A stretch of 64,000 nucleotides of DNA, from contig JAZBQD010000028.1 of the NCBI GenBank assembly GCA_036583965.1, positions 1,612,001 through 1,676,000 on the forward strand, given 5' to 3'. Below, piece after piece: positions 1-13,700 of this stretch. This DNA is from Prunella strophiata (Eukaryota; Chordata; Aves; Passeriformes; Prunellidae). The position numbers and the translations under genes were made by a program. The stretch's first letter is position 1. Each line of letters starts with the position of its first letter. A model generated the notes under the pieces. The model was not told where the DNA came from. It did no database searches and saw only the letters and a program-made list of their open reading frames with translations.

Positions 1-12
1 GACCCTCTGGAG

Positions 13-90
13 TGCTGCTGCTGCCCTGGGAGCCTTCTGCTGCTGCCCTGGGAGCCTTCTGCTGCTGCCCTGGGAGCCTTCTGCTGCTCA
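13..90. repeat. 22-bp minisatellite, about 3.5 copies
   Basis: The unit CTGCCCTGGGAGCCTTCTGCTG repeats with an exact 22-base period (the CCCTGGG core starts at 24, 46 and 68). It contains short CTG triplet runs and may continue beyond the window edge. Confidence 0.85.
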
Positions 91-1294
91 CCATGCACAC
101 AGCAGCCTCCCTCCCTGCTGCTGCACACACTGCACTTTGCCACCACAAAGCACGGGATATCCTGCATCTTTGGAGAAATCAGAGGGACCAGGTAAGAGAT
201 TTTTACCTGTAAGTCTTGCATTCAAGTCACACAGTAGGTTTACTTTGGCTGTTCTATGATCCTCTCAGCTTTTTTTCCCTGTGTACAAGGAATGACCAAA
301 AATAAAATATGAAAGTGGGGAACAAATTCACAACCCCTTAAAGCAAACTAATTGTTTGGGTCCATAAAGTTTCTAAAATCTGTATAATGATTTACATCCT
401 CTTTTTAGTGAAATTGTTAACTAGACTTCATACAACTGCCATGGCATTTTCAACAGTAATTATGCTAAAATAATGATGGATTCAAACACTTAAAAATCTT
501 GATCATACAAGATTTTCTATGGAAAATTGTATTAATAAGCAAGATGGATGAATTTTGTTATTTACTATAAACATCTATTAACATAAACAATATTTTAAAA
601 GCATTTCAGCAAGGTCATATATTTGCTTTTATTAAAAAAAAAATACCCAAAATATTCTTACCAAGAATACCTAATTAAAATTCTTGATTTCTGTACCTAA
701 TTAAATGCTTACAAAGCACATGCCTTTCCTGAACACTGTAGCCACTGGATCTTTTAAAATCTTATTCGCATTGTAAAACAACCAATTATCAACGTTTTTG
801 TCCCTCATTTAGGTACATAAAGTGCCTCTTTAATTTAGCTAAATGACAAGCTATATTCCCAATTCTTACAACTCTGCTGTCCAACCCTGAAATTATTATT
901 ATTTTTTTTTAAATATGTTTGTTTATTATGATGAATCCCAGGAATACACAAAGTATTTCAGCAGCAGTCTCATCACAGCTGGACACAGTACCACTGATAT
1001 ACTCTCCTTACTGCTAATAAAGAATTTCTGGTTTATTTAATGTGCATAAATCACATCAACCTTAGTTAAATATGCTTCTGTAAGTATTTGTAAGAACTTC
1101 AAGTAAACTGCATGCATTTGTCCATGCTTGTTACTGGGATCTTACTGGCCTGATTTGGATTTGATGTGTATGCTCCTTTAAACACAATACAGGATCTGTC
1201 CTTATCACATGTGAGTAAATGTTGCAAACTTTGTCATACAGATGACCAGGAATTAAAGATAATGTATTGTAAAGCATTTATCATACATTTATTA

Positions 1295-1406
1295 ATAGAA
1301 TAATTTGATTAGAAAAGACCTTTAAGATCATCAAGCTCAACTGTTAATCCAACACTGCCAAGTCTACCATTAAACCATGTCCCGGAGTGGCACATCTACA
1401 GATCTG
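1295..1406 (-). mobile_element. CR1 LINE 3'-end fragment
   Basis: Plus-strand text reads like the reverse complement of a CR1 3' end: AGAAAAGACCTTTAAGATCA, then TAATCCAACACTGCCAAGTC and CCATGTCCCGGAGTGGCACA. No flanking target duplication was worked out. Confidence 0.75.
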
Positions 1407-2359
1407 AAATGGGAATGCCCTTTTGGTGTCACAGGTTAGAGAAAACTCAGGTTAGTGGAATGGTTAGAGAAGGCAGTAAATTAGCAGAGAAAAGAAAGGA
1501 TCAATCTGCAATAATCATTACAGACCACATACAATTCTTTTTTTTCGATGTTCACAGAAAAAAATTTCCTCCTGTACTTCCAACTTCATATTTATATTCC
1601 TCTGCTTTCTAATCTCTGCAAATGAATGCAGTGACCACTTATACTGGGCCTTAATACCTCTTACCTCAGATTAATCAAAATTAATTCCAGAATTGCTGGA
1701 AGGTTTGCACTGTAACTCCTGACAAAAGCTTCCATGCCAGCAACAACGAACAACAGGTCAGTTCTCTGCACAAGGAAACAAAACACCTCAGGGCTTTAAA
1801 AGTACTTGTACAAAACTTCCTTAGAAAAATGCCCATAAGAACAGGAGGGGAGAGTGGGTGCCAAAGAAGTGCCCAGAGTACATTAAAAAAAAGAAAGCTG
1901 ATTGAGAAAAGTAAACATTATTTTTTCCATATGCAATATATTTTAAATAATTCTGACAAATTCTACAGCCTGTACTGGTACACTGCTCAGGTAATGGAAC
2001 ACAAATCAGTGTAACAAAAAAAAAAAAAAAGAGTCACCTAACCCTAACAACTATCTAGTTGAAAGTACTATCTTTCAACTTAGCAGACTAATCACTACAA
2101 ACTTCTTAAACACTGTCAAATTCCCAAGGCTTCTCTGCATGCTCTTACACTAAATGGTGAACCAGCACTTATCTCCCCAGCCACCAATTCAAAATGCAAC
2201 AATGCTGCAGATGCCACATCCCCCAGGGCAATTTTGGTGAGTTTTGCCCCTGCCATCAATTAGTTTCTCTCTTTATACCCAAGTCCTGTATGTAACCCCC
2301 ATTCATTCAGGTAAATGCTAACATTTTAAACAGCCAGGCCTCACAGGAAACACACAGCT

Positions 2360-4708
2360 TATCTCAGGTTTGTTGTAATTTATTTCTGAGTTATTCTCAA
2401 GCAATGTTACAAAACATTTTAATGTCTTGATAAGAAAATAAAATTTAAATAAAAATACATTCAACAATACATCATCATAATAACATTAAAACTTTTACAA
2501 CCCTAACAGAACTACTGAATAACATTACTTTTCTAGACTAATCAAAATGAATGCAACTTTTATTATTAATCATCCTACTTGTACCTAATTAAATTCTAGA
2601 ACATCTACTGTACTTTGAAACATTATAAAATGAGAAATCAAATCTTAATGGTCACAAATATTCAATGGCCTTCTGCGTTTTTTTCTCAATATTCCAGTAC
2701 CAAAGCAAAAAAAAAAAAAAGTGCATATTATAAAACCCCAACATTGCAAGAGTATATTACTCAATTTTTCATAAATTTTACTTTGAAAACAACAGAAAAT
2801 GGCCCCAAGGAAGAGGGTTTGCCACAGGGTTATTAACTCATATACAACAAAACCTAATTCAGACACTCAACCACATTCAACTTCGTTTAATGGCAGTTTT
2901 TGATTAATGGCAATTAATCTTCACCTTTACCTTGGCAAAACACATTGATTTGCATTGCTGTATTCTCCCTCAGTTTTAACTGTTGGCAAATAAAAGTCCC
3001 ATTGAACACATCAAATGTGTAAAAAAGGAAAAGGCAAAACCAGCTGAGGTGATTAAATGATTGTGATGTTGCAGATCCTAGTACTGAATCCCAGATATTC
3101 TAAAATATCTTGGTATTAAACTGGAGTCATTTTAACAAATTACATTCATTCCAAAGAAATTTCAATCCTGTCTTGCCACCTTGCTTCCATTATAGAAAGC
3201 CTTCTTACAACAGTATAATAAATGTGTGGTAATTTCAACATCTTATTGTTCCAAGCATTGTGAATTTCTATTCTAAGTTACATTCCTAATTAATTTGGCC
3301 AAATCGTGATTGGAAGAACAAAACAGACCAAAAACTAAAAAAAAACCCACAAAACAACAAAAGACCCCACAGAAAATGCTTTAAAAATAAAAGTACCACA
3401 TAAAACTTTTATTAAAAATAATATTCCAAGGAGTACCATTGTATTTAATACTGATGAAGCAAAGCTGGCACAGTAATACCTTTGCTTCTTCCTGGTTATA
3501 TACATATACCTTTTCTCAGAAGAAAACTAACTTCTCAGACAAAGTGAGCAAAAATTAATCTTACTGAAGTCAGGAATGCCAGTTTAAGATTGTGTTAAGT
3601 GGCAAATACAAATTCACGTAACTAAAGATACAAAAATATTCACTGAAGCATTGCTTAAAGACAAAACAATGTTGATCATTCAACTGATCATAACAAGCAG
3701 ATACTACAAAGTATCTAAAAATAATCTGGGATAGTCCAGATATCTAAAGTGCTTTGAGTGATTATAATAGAGATTATTTATTAGATTTGTAGTCAAAAGT
3801 TGAGCTGGACGTAGTTGTTACTTTTTATAAAAACAAGAAATTAAATCATACATGGGATGATGTTAATTGATCAGTATTTAACCACGATCTGTTCACACTT
3901 AAATTTTTCTATCTGTAGGCAAACCTATTTAACAAGAATGTTACTACCCTGCATTTCTTTTTAGATGAAGAAAAAAATATGTACCTTAAAATATGCTAAA
4001 GAAAATAGATAGTGGTCTCATATATTATTCATTCCAAATGTAAACAAGAGGTACAATGTAAGTTCCCTGATTTCTTCTTTAGTACTTAGTAACACAACTA
4101 ACACTGGTATCTGCTGTCCAGATTATTTGCAGCATACTGCATGGTTCTGTAGAACTTCAACTGTAGATAAATCAAGTCCTGACAACACCTAATACAAGGA
4201 AAAAGTAAGTCAAATGTATCGAGTGTGAAGCTTCAGATCTTTTCCACATCGTAAGATCCTGGGATTTCTATTTCAAGATCTGTATCAGCAGGGCAGGCAC
4301 TCATGGTAAACTCATGCAAGTTTGCAGTGTATGTACTGAGATATAATCCAACCAACAAATGCAGTGTGGATTTTCTTCCATTAAAAAGCTTATTTGTTTA
4401 GAAAGTTCTTTCCAATAAGACAACAATGGCAAAACAACGTTTAGATTTATTCACATCTGTTATTTCAAGAACCTGAAACTTCAAGTTCTTCAGCAAAATG
4501 AGAATAAACCTTAAAGGCCGGATTTCCAAGAAGGTATTTCTCTATTAAATATTAAATAGATTGTCAACACAACTAGCATTTATGTTCATTCTTAAATATT
4601 TTGCAAAAATGCATATAATGAATTAAAAAAAAGAAAACAAATGAAAAACCAAAACACTCCAGAACATTTCCAGTTTCTTTTTTCATCCAAGTGGGCAGTT
4701 TGTTTTGG
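2360..4708 (-). other. RASA2: probable RASA2 3' UTR
   Basis: AT-rich, no coding signal. It continues from the RASA2 stop to a good candidate poly(A) signal. The length (about 2.3 kb) is an inference; other minus-strand AATAAA words lie closer to the stop, so shorter forms are possible. Confidence 0.45.
2379..2384 (-). terminator. candidate RASA2 poly(A) signal
   Basis: AATAAA on the minus strand. It is followed 20-40 nt downstream by a GU-rich stretch (GTGTGTTTCCTGTG), the usual partner of a cleavage site, so it is the best-looking end for RASA2 in the window. Confidence 0.42.
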
Positions 4709-4739
4709 TTAGGAAACCTTTCCAACAATTGGATTTTCT
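4709..4739 (-). CDS. RASA2: RASA2 exon 24, terminal coding part (residues 812-821 and stop)
   Basis: Acceptor TTTTTTGCAG just above 4739. The 31 coding bases give [10 protein letters not shown] and TAA, matching the GAP1m C-terminus as I recall it (KENPIVGKAS). Phase 2 from exon 23 agrees. Confidence 0.9.
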
Positions 4740-7700
4740 CTGCAAAAAACCAAAATATTATATGTAAATACTTTTAAGATTAACATTTACTTTCTAGTTC
4801 TCATCATGCAATTTTAATTTATCAAGCAAAAAAACCCCATTTCTACCATTAATTGTGAAATTTAATGATTTGCAAAAACCTTCATTTACTTTCACACGGG
4901 ACTTCTAAATCACAGTCAATTTTTCTGAACAACATGGGTCGAACACTAACCTAAGCAAACCAAATCAGGGTTTGAGCTTTTCTTTTTCCCCTGGTCAATC
5001 AATCCTTATTGATGCAAAGAAGAAATCTAAAAACTTGCCAGTGGTGTTCCAGAAGCATAAGCCAGGATTGAAGAGAATTAAAGAATGTGCTCTGGAACGA
5101 TGTACTCCAAAGAACAGTTTTTTTTACTTTCACAAGGAAATATCATCGAGTATGGCAAGTGAAATACAAACAGTAAATATGCTACCTGAAAGATATGTTT
5201 CTGCAGTAAAATTCTGACAGTTTCATATAACTCGATACTTCCATTATTAACCAAAATTTTGGAAAAAAAAAAAACTTAGAAGGCAGGCATACTATTATGG
5301 ATAAATTTTGTGTGCACTTCAAATGTTAAGTTGCAAGGAAACAAAAGAGTCACTGCACCCACTTACAGGAATCTCAACAGGAACAGATGAATCCACACCA
5401 GAACTCGGATCTTCAACAACTGGTAAAAAGCTTCACTGCTACAAATGATGTACCTTATTCTCTCCATGTCTGTGTTGTCTAACTCTACCTTCATTATCTT
5501 TACCCCAACAAGTCTGGCCTCGCTCCATGATTTATTTTTTTTGAGATACACATTTATCAATGTCAAAGCTGCATAAGATACTTACTCACTACCATATTTG
5601 GCACTAGATGATCTCTTCTTCTGAAATTTTTCATGTGATTCATTCAGCTTTTCTACTGTATCTATTATCTGCTGAAGTGTATGAAAAGTGGCTACAGAAT
5701 CTTCTATAGTGAAGTTAGAATAATCATCTGGTTCTTTCCGAGGACCTTGATAGACTGCTATACTTCCACAAGCCTCTACAAAAAACCACAATCATCCCAT
5801 TTAGAATTTCAACAGTTAAAAAACAAATCTAGCTCCCATGCAAATGGTAACTCCAACATTCTGAAATGTAAAGTTACTCTGGCTTATACATAAAATGGAT
5901 TAAGATAAAAGCAGGAGGCAAGTATCAATTAAATGTATTTACAGTTCTATAGCCTATTTCTGCTAGCTATGTTCAGCATCTTGAGCATCCAGCTTTCTCC
6001 TCTTCACATTAAGAGAAGTTCAGTGCTTTCTTACAGCAAAACCATGCCTAATGTAATTCATCACACAGTCAGGAAAGGGACAAAGGCAGAAAAGCATCAC
6101 CTACAGTTGCAGTTTAAACTATTAAAAATATTACACAGATGGAAATTCAATTAGAAGAATGTCTGATATCTATTGTAAAGAAATGCCTGAAGAACATCAG
6201 ACACCAGGGCACTTAGAAGATAAAAATTCCATCTCTTTCTCTACTTTCTATTATTTTCAGGTGAATCGTTAAATTCAGTTAATTGTTCAAAATTAAATTC
6301 TTGGCCTAGATAATTAGAACTGAGTATCAGTGTAATTCTTCTTAATTATCATTTGAGTACCTTCCAGCTTCTGTAGTTTAGACCTGTTGATAGTGAAAAG
6401 TGAGTAAATCCTTTCCGTCTCTCTGTCACCATCTATCTCAATTTGAGTATCAGCAGGAACACCTCTAAAAGGTGAAAAGACAGGTAATCAATATCAGTAA
6501 TTCCTGAAAGCAAGTAAAAAGAGATTCTTTTTCATTATACAAAGCCTTTTAATATGTTTATCACTCATAGACAGTTTCACAAAACTTAGTATGTAGTTTA
6601 TATAACCTACCCAGTTAAGGATAAATTTATTTTTAAAAGAAATCACAGTATTTCTTAGTTTTCAAAAATCAGCAGCTTCTAGAAAGACATTAAAGCATTT
6701 TAAGATGTTATTAATTTTTCTGACATACCTACAAAACCCAAATGATTTGTCAGAATCTACATCCAAGATTATTTAGCTGACTTTCTTAGGGCACTCCTTT
6801 AAAATATGTGAAGACCAAATAAAAAAGTGGTTGTAAAGGCATTAAGGAGAGAAGACTTCCAGGTTGAACTTTCTGCAGCAAGTATTTTAATTATTTCATA
6901 CAGTTGATCTAGGTATGTCATATTTCTGCATTCAACCTGGCTCCTGAATTAAATCCATTATTCTGCACGAAGAGATCTCAGAAACAGGATATTTGTGATT
7001 TTCATGCTGAGCAGGTTACCTCCACAGGGTGGCACAAAAGTAACAGAGAAATCCAGTACTTTGTGCCTGATCCCTGTGGCAGGTCCTTGTGGCATCACTT
7101 GCTGAACTGGACAGGGAAAGCCTTGCTTCCCTGCTGGCAAGCTCAGAGTGACTCCCCGCTCCCCGGGCCCGGCGATTCGCGCGGGCAGGCGCTTACGCGG
7201 TGCAGCGCGCGCAGCCCTCGGTGCTCTCGGCGGTGGCCTTGCAGCACAGCCAGCTCCCGTTCAGGAAAGCAGAGGGGTGGTAAAAGCTCAGCCTCTTCTG
7301 GTTGCACCTCGTTACTCTGCAAAGAGCCTCTATCCACTCACTGGCTTCTACACAGTTATTTGCTTGGATATAGAGTGGCTTTTCTCCATGAAGTACTTGA
7401 AACATCTGTAGAAGAAACACATTATTCTGCTGAGTAAAAAAAATCCAGTTACTGAGCAACTTCAAATATGTCAAAAGAGATTCAGGCAATTCCACAAACT
7501 CTAATTAAGACAAAGTAAGACAAGGGAGAACAGCAGACTTGTCACCTCTTTCAACCACACAGAGGAGAAAAGCCCCACCAGAACAGCTCCCTGTGTTCTC
7601 ATCTAAGAAAGAAGCCCTTATAAACTAGAACAGGATGCATCTTCTGTCTTCATCCACATATCTTAAAGTGGCCCCAAATTTCACAAAGCATGACCTTCAT

Positions 7701-10700
7701 GCTTCAGCAACAGAATATTCCCAGAAGTCTCTCCTTTAGCCATCACTGGCCTTAGTGACAGCTGTTTTATCACTGCCTCAGATGTTTGGACTGACATAAG
7801 AACAGAAATAACCTATGTGTTCCAGGGCAGAATGAGGCTGTGAGCACAGACAACTGTCTCAGCTGATGAAGGGATTACAGCAAGTTCTCACCAAAAGGAA
7901 GAAATACAAGTTTGGTAACAATACATTTCTAGTAGTACATAATAGAATTTCAAGAGCTTTGTAATAAGGTCATGTAGTTTTAACCTTCATTTCAGAAATT
8001 TGGAAAGGGGGGCAAAGTCAAAATCAGTCAGAAAACTTGGTGCAGATAGCCAAACTTCCAGGTTAATTTCCATATTCAGAATACTTGGAGATACTGCATA
8101 CAGCTTGTTATTCCTGATCCAGTAAAAGACTTTTTGCTGAAGTGTTTAGGAATGGGGTTTCATTAACTTTGTAAGCTAATTACAATCTTTTATTTAAAGA
8201 ACATATCAAGAACTACATATGAACTATCTTTTGACCCACATTTTTCTTGTTGAAGGAGCTCTCATCAAGTTTCTCCACTGCAAGGATGTTTTTGATTGGA
8301 ATAGTGAAAATTGGTTCTTTATCTGTAAAAAATTGTAAACAGAGGAGTGAAGCAATCTTTAAGAACTGTTTTATAATCTCAGGGCACTGACATTGCAGTT
8401 CATGCTCTGAAAACATGCATTTTTGTTATTGAAAAAATAGGCATGAATCAGACAGAAGCCTCTTAAATCAAGGCAAAAGTAACTAAAATTAATCATAGGT
8501 ATTTTAGGAAAACAAAAAAATTACGCACTTTTAAAAGCACAGAAAAGCTACAAACACTTAGACAATATTGAAAAATAAAAATAATTGTAAAACAAACATT
8601 ATTTACCTTGCTGTTTGTGGTATGTGAATTCTCTACTTGTTAGACAGAACCATCTCTTCTTGAAATTCTTTTTACCGATCCGAGTCCTTCCCTGAGCTCT
8701 TTTGTACATTTCTCTGTAAAGACAGAATTAAATGAAATGCAACCATTAGTCTTCAAAACCATTTACTGAGATATTTTTGCTCATCATGTAAAAATCTACT
8801 TCATTGTACATTAAAAAAAAAAAAAAAACCTACTACAATTTTGTTATGGACAAGATAAATTCAAGATGTATTCACCCTTCTTTTAGATGTACTGGCTCGC
8901 TCACACCACTGGGCTCTTTACTCTCAGTAGAGGAAACATCATCCAGGAACTTAAGGAAAAAGACCAAAGGGAGTATAAATATACAATATTCAGAAACACA
9001 AAAACCCCAAAAGCTATTTTGAAAATATAAATGTACTGTTTGTCCTTGAACAGGACAGCTATTTTATGCAACAGATGAAAATATATGGCAGGGCCTTGGA
9101 ACAATGTAACAAGGGATGCTCAGAAGTCACACAAGTTTCTTTAATGAGTTCCTAAACAGCAGAGCCAATAAAATCTCTTTCAAAAAATATACACTTTACT
9201 TTTTAAACTAAATTAGCTTAGTTCACTATATGTAACTCTTGTGTATGGTTTTGCTATGTTATTTTTTGGTTTGGGGTTTTTTAATGTCTGAAACAGACCA
9301 CAACTTTTCTTTTTCTCTCTAGTAGAAAACTGAACACTAACACAACCTTTTAATAATGAAGATTGATCAGCTACACCAACAATAAAAAAAAAATACATTT
9401 GAAATACCTTTTTAACAGATTCAGTAAATTTTTCTTCTTGAAATGTTTTGAAAAACTCACACATAAATGTCTCCTTGAAACTTGACTGAAAGGAAAAATA
9501 TATTGACATAAATAAACTTACATATGAGCTTTCAATAAACAGAATGTTTGAAATGAGAAAGAATTTTAATAGCCTTACAAGTTTGCTTTTGGTCAAACTT
9601 CCCCAGCTCCCCAAAGTCTGGATGGCTTTTGATATAAGAGTTAATGTTCTAGAAGTCTGTGCATCCTAAAACAATGAAACAAAATTCAGAAGTCATATGT
9701 TTTCACAGTTCTGGGTAGAACCAATTAAAAAATTAAGATGCCAAGAAAGAGATTATATTACACAATGCAATAAATCTGGTACATCTTCATTCCTTTTCTT
9801 TGCCCCAAAATCAAAAAATTGCATATGAAATATTATCTAGTTTATTAGCTACCACATAGCGTTTAATATTTTAGTCACTACCACTAGAATTTAATATTAG
9901 TACTGGGGAAATATTTTTAGCTATAAAACATTGGAAAACCTCAAATCCTTTAATCATTACTGCACATCTAACAAACCTCTGAAAAATAAACATAATGAAC
10001 TACTGCCGGACAAATGGTCCAAGTTTTCATAATAAAAAGTGAAATTTAAAACTTTGTCTTTAATGCTTTTACTTCATTTGTTTGCTACCTCACTGATTGC
10101 ATATTAATGCAGAATTATAAACACAGCCTCCAAAAGTGGCCTTGCTGTTGCCTTTTAGATGTTTAACTCTCAAGTGTTAAAATCCTGTAATTTTTTTTAC
10201 TCCAAAAACTGGACAATGTCAAAGCAATGAATTTGAGGAAGTGTATATTTTTCTTCTGAAGGCACAACACACCTAAGTAGATAAAATAAGGTAATAATTA
10301 TAACCTCTGGAGAAGCAGATTTCATACATTTTCTGTATTTAATGTGAAAGATAATAAAGGTTTTTTAATCTTGATATTTCTGTCTTTGAAATTCTTTTAT
10401 ACTGTATATCTACTTGACAAATGAAAATAGAAAATTTGTCAACCCACTGCAACTAGTGGAGTCCAGGATAAATACACCAACCAATTACTGGATAATGCTA
10501 CAACCTCTGTTTAAGACCCAAATGGCAGTAAATATCTGGATGTTTATTTTCCTTGGTGGAAAGAACCATGGCAGTTTAGGCCTATACCTTAAAGGACCCT
10601 CAGTCATGTTGTTATTTCACCCAAGAAGCACATTCCCAAAAAAAGCACAGCATCTTTAATACTGAAAGCTCTTCCACATCATTTGAGAACACCTCATAAA

Positions 10701-13700
10701 GACTGAAATATCTGATGCTTAAAGAATTGTAAATATCTTATTTCCTTAGGAAACTGAACCTAGAGACATTTAGTCATCTTATTTCCCAGTTACTGAAAGT
10801 AACTTATGCCTTCCCAAACCAACAGCTCTGACAGTATGAGTAAAACAGAACAAAGCTTCACAAGACTTACTGGATGGTGAGGTCGTAAATGAAAAGTATG
10901 AGGTGAGACTACGGCTACAGCAAAGAAACGAAGAAACACAAAGCTGCTCACTGCAGAATACTGTACATGAGGGTCATCTGCAGAGAAAAACCATGAAATG
11001 TAACATGCACTGAACTTAACAGGAAATCATGAAGACAGTTAACATAAAAATCCTTAAGAAGATAACATCAGAGGAGACATATTTTAAAATAGAATAGAAA
11101 AATCAATGAAGTGCATGAAATGAGAAAGGTGGTCATGGTAAGAAATGTTCTCCTTATAGTGGAGTGTTTACTGCTTATTTATCTGAAAAGAAGTTGTTTT
11201 CCCATACAACTGGCTCATCAGCTGCACTGGGAGAACAATGAGATGATTGCAAGCATTTACATACACGGTTGATTAGGTCTGGCTGGATGCTGCAACCCAG
11301 AGATAAAACACTGCAGCACCTGCCTCTAAACTCTGGGGCTATTGCATTTATTCACCTGGAAAGCTACTCACTGATAATGCAAATACATTAATGCTGCATG
11401 ACAAATACAGTCAACACATAGGAACAAATATAATTGCAATTCTGAGTTGCGTCATAAACCCATGCTGTTATACAATTTTGATGATGTAGATGAGAATTTT
11501 CTTATTAAATATTTTGGTTATATTTACTCTTATACTGGGAAATACAGTGAGGTCACGTTCTTACTCTAATGACCACTTCAATCTGATCTGGTAAGTCAGC
11601 TTTTCTGAAAGAACTGTCTAAACTAGAGTAATTTATTGGTCAGTTTCAGTGATAAACATGCATCAGTGAAATGTTCCACTTTATGAGGAGCATACTCTTC
11701 ACCTATAGCTTATTACAGGACATTTCAGATTTTAATTGACTGAAGTATGAGTACTTCAGACCCACTAGATTACTCCTATATTAAAAGCATTCTGAAAGAA
11801 CAAAGCTATTCTAATACTGGTCATATTTACAAACCCATTAAATAATTTTTATTACTCACTCTCCTCAAAACTACCCATACCTAGTTTAGCTACAGTAGTA
11901 CTAAAGATAACTTCACAGAAGTTATGAATGCGCTGGTCATTGTTAACAGAGTGACAGTTTATGTAAAGATGCAAAGTTCACATCTTGCTTTTTTAGAAGC
12001 AATAAACAGAACAGCTCTTCATTTTAAGTATCTTTCAAATAAATCACTTCCTGTATGGCTTGTGCTTTGCTTCTAGTATCTTGTACTTTTTTTGCTGACT
12101 TCTCATTTGCTGCTATCTTGCAGTTTCTGACTTGCTGTATTTTTGTATCAGAAAACAAAAAATGTCTCTTGACTGACCACAATGTTTCACTGTAACTTAC
12201 AGCCTGACAGAAAAACAAATGCCTGTCAAAGTTCAGGGCACAGCTTTGGACAAGACAAGAATTTTAACAATCCCCATAAGGTAACTGCAGAAGTTTTCAG
12301 TCTGAACACCACTTTCAGAAGTTCTTTGAGAACACTTACTTGGAAATCTTTTGGCAGCCAGATGCCTCAAAGAATAAAAAACATCACACATTAGTGTAGG
12401 ACAACTTATACTCGACCGCACTATTTCACGGAACACTTTGTCCACGTAATACCGGAGGTTTTCCTGCAATTATGAAAAAAGATATTTTTTCAGACCATGA
12501 ACATTCATATTTCTCCTTTTCTTTTCCCTGGGCACAAACATAACACTGTCTGATTATTCAATACTGAATTCTGGTACAGTGCATATTTTAAAAGCCTCAT
12601 AATGTTTATATGGCATTACTACTGTTAAAAAGTAGTTTAATGATATTTACTTAAAGTATATAAGCACTGTCTAGCAATATAAACTGCCTATCAAAACCTG
12701 GTTTTGTCATTTGACAACAAGGAAGGAACATTTCCCATGTCTATCAAGTGAACGTTAACTTTATTGCAGCAACTACTGCCTTAAACATCAGCATACTCTG
12801 GTAAGAGGGAAGCAGCCAGCAAAACCTCAATGAAAAATACTAGAACAGTTCTAATTAGGTACATCATAATCTAGATGCTGAGTATAGGACATCAGGAATC
12901 AAAACACTCAAAAAACTGGTAAGAATGACTATCATCTTTAGTTTCTCCTCTCTGTCCCATTTTCCAATGGACTTTTCCATTGCTGTCTTCATGAAGAGGA
13001 GTAAGAAAATACAGCTTTTTCTTTGTTTACTCTGATAACAGAGTTATATAGCTACTGTGAGTTACTCATTTTCCATTACAGAGAGCTGCTTTTAAAAATG
13101 CTTCTTTCAGATTTTGAGACCAGGTTGGGAAACTCACCATATTAGTTTCCACGTTATCCCCCTCTCTTAATTTGATGGGATCTATTTCACAGGGTTTAGG
13201 AGACTCACATATCTGAAACAAACAACAAAACTGTAAGAGTTCAATTTTTCAGACAAAATGTTGAAATGCACCCATTAAAAACCAGATCCTTATATTTAGG
13301 AATAAAATTCTAAATAGGTTCTAACCATCTTTAACAACATACAATGATTATCCTCACTTTTATTTGAGCCTTTTCAAATGGATTGATTACATAAAGCATC
13401 ACACGGGCAAATTCTGCAATGTGTTGGAGGCTGCAACGACTTTCATTGACTGTTTATTTTGAAGCATCTGGAACATAAATAACAAAACACAACTCCTCCC
13501 ACTAAACTTAAGCAATTCTTGCTCAATTAATTTTTCCTCTAGGATTCCCCTACCTGAGTGATTCCTACCACAGAACTGAAACATTAATGTCTGTCCAACA
13601 GACAAGGATACCACAGAGGGCTGAGTTTCCCCAAAGAAGTTTCAGTAGGATAACATACCTCATCAATAACAGGTTTCAAAGTAACCTTTAGGTAGTGCTT

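Larger units (their letters stand above)
1..2359. other. intergenic sequence downstream of RASA2
   Basis: AT-rich. Apart from the 22-bp minisatellite at the start and a CR1 fragment near 1.3 kb I see no gene, exon or RNA in it. Short open frames here lack splice or codon support. Confidence 0.5.

Noticed and set aside
4972..5217. 81-codon plus-strand open frame in RASA2 intron 23
   Set aside because: No recognisable domain, and it lies in an intron of a gene on the other strand; length is within chance for this composition.
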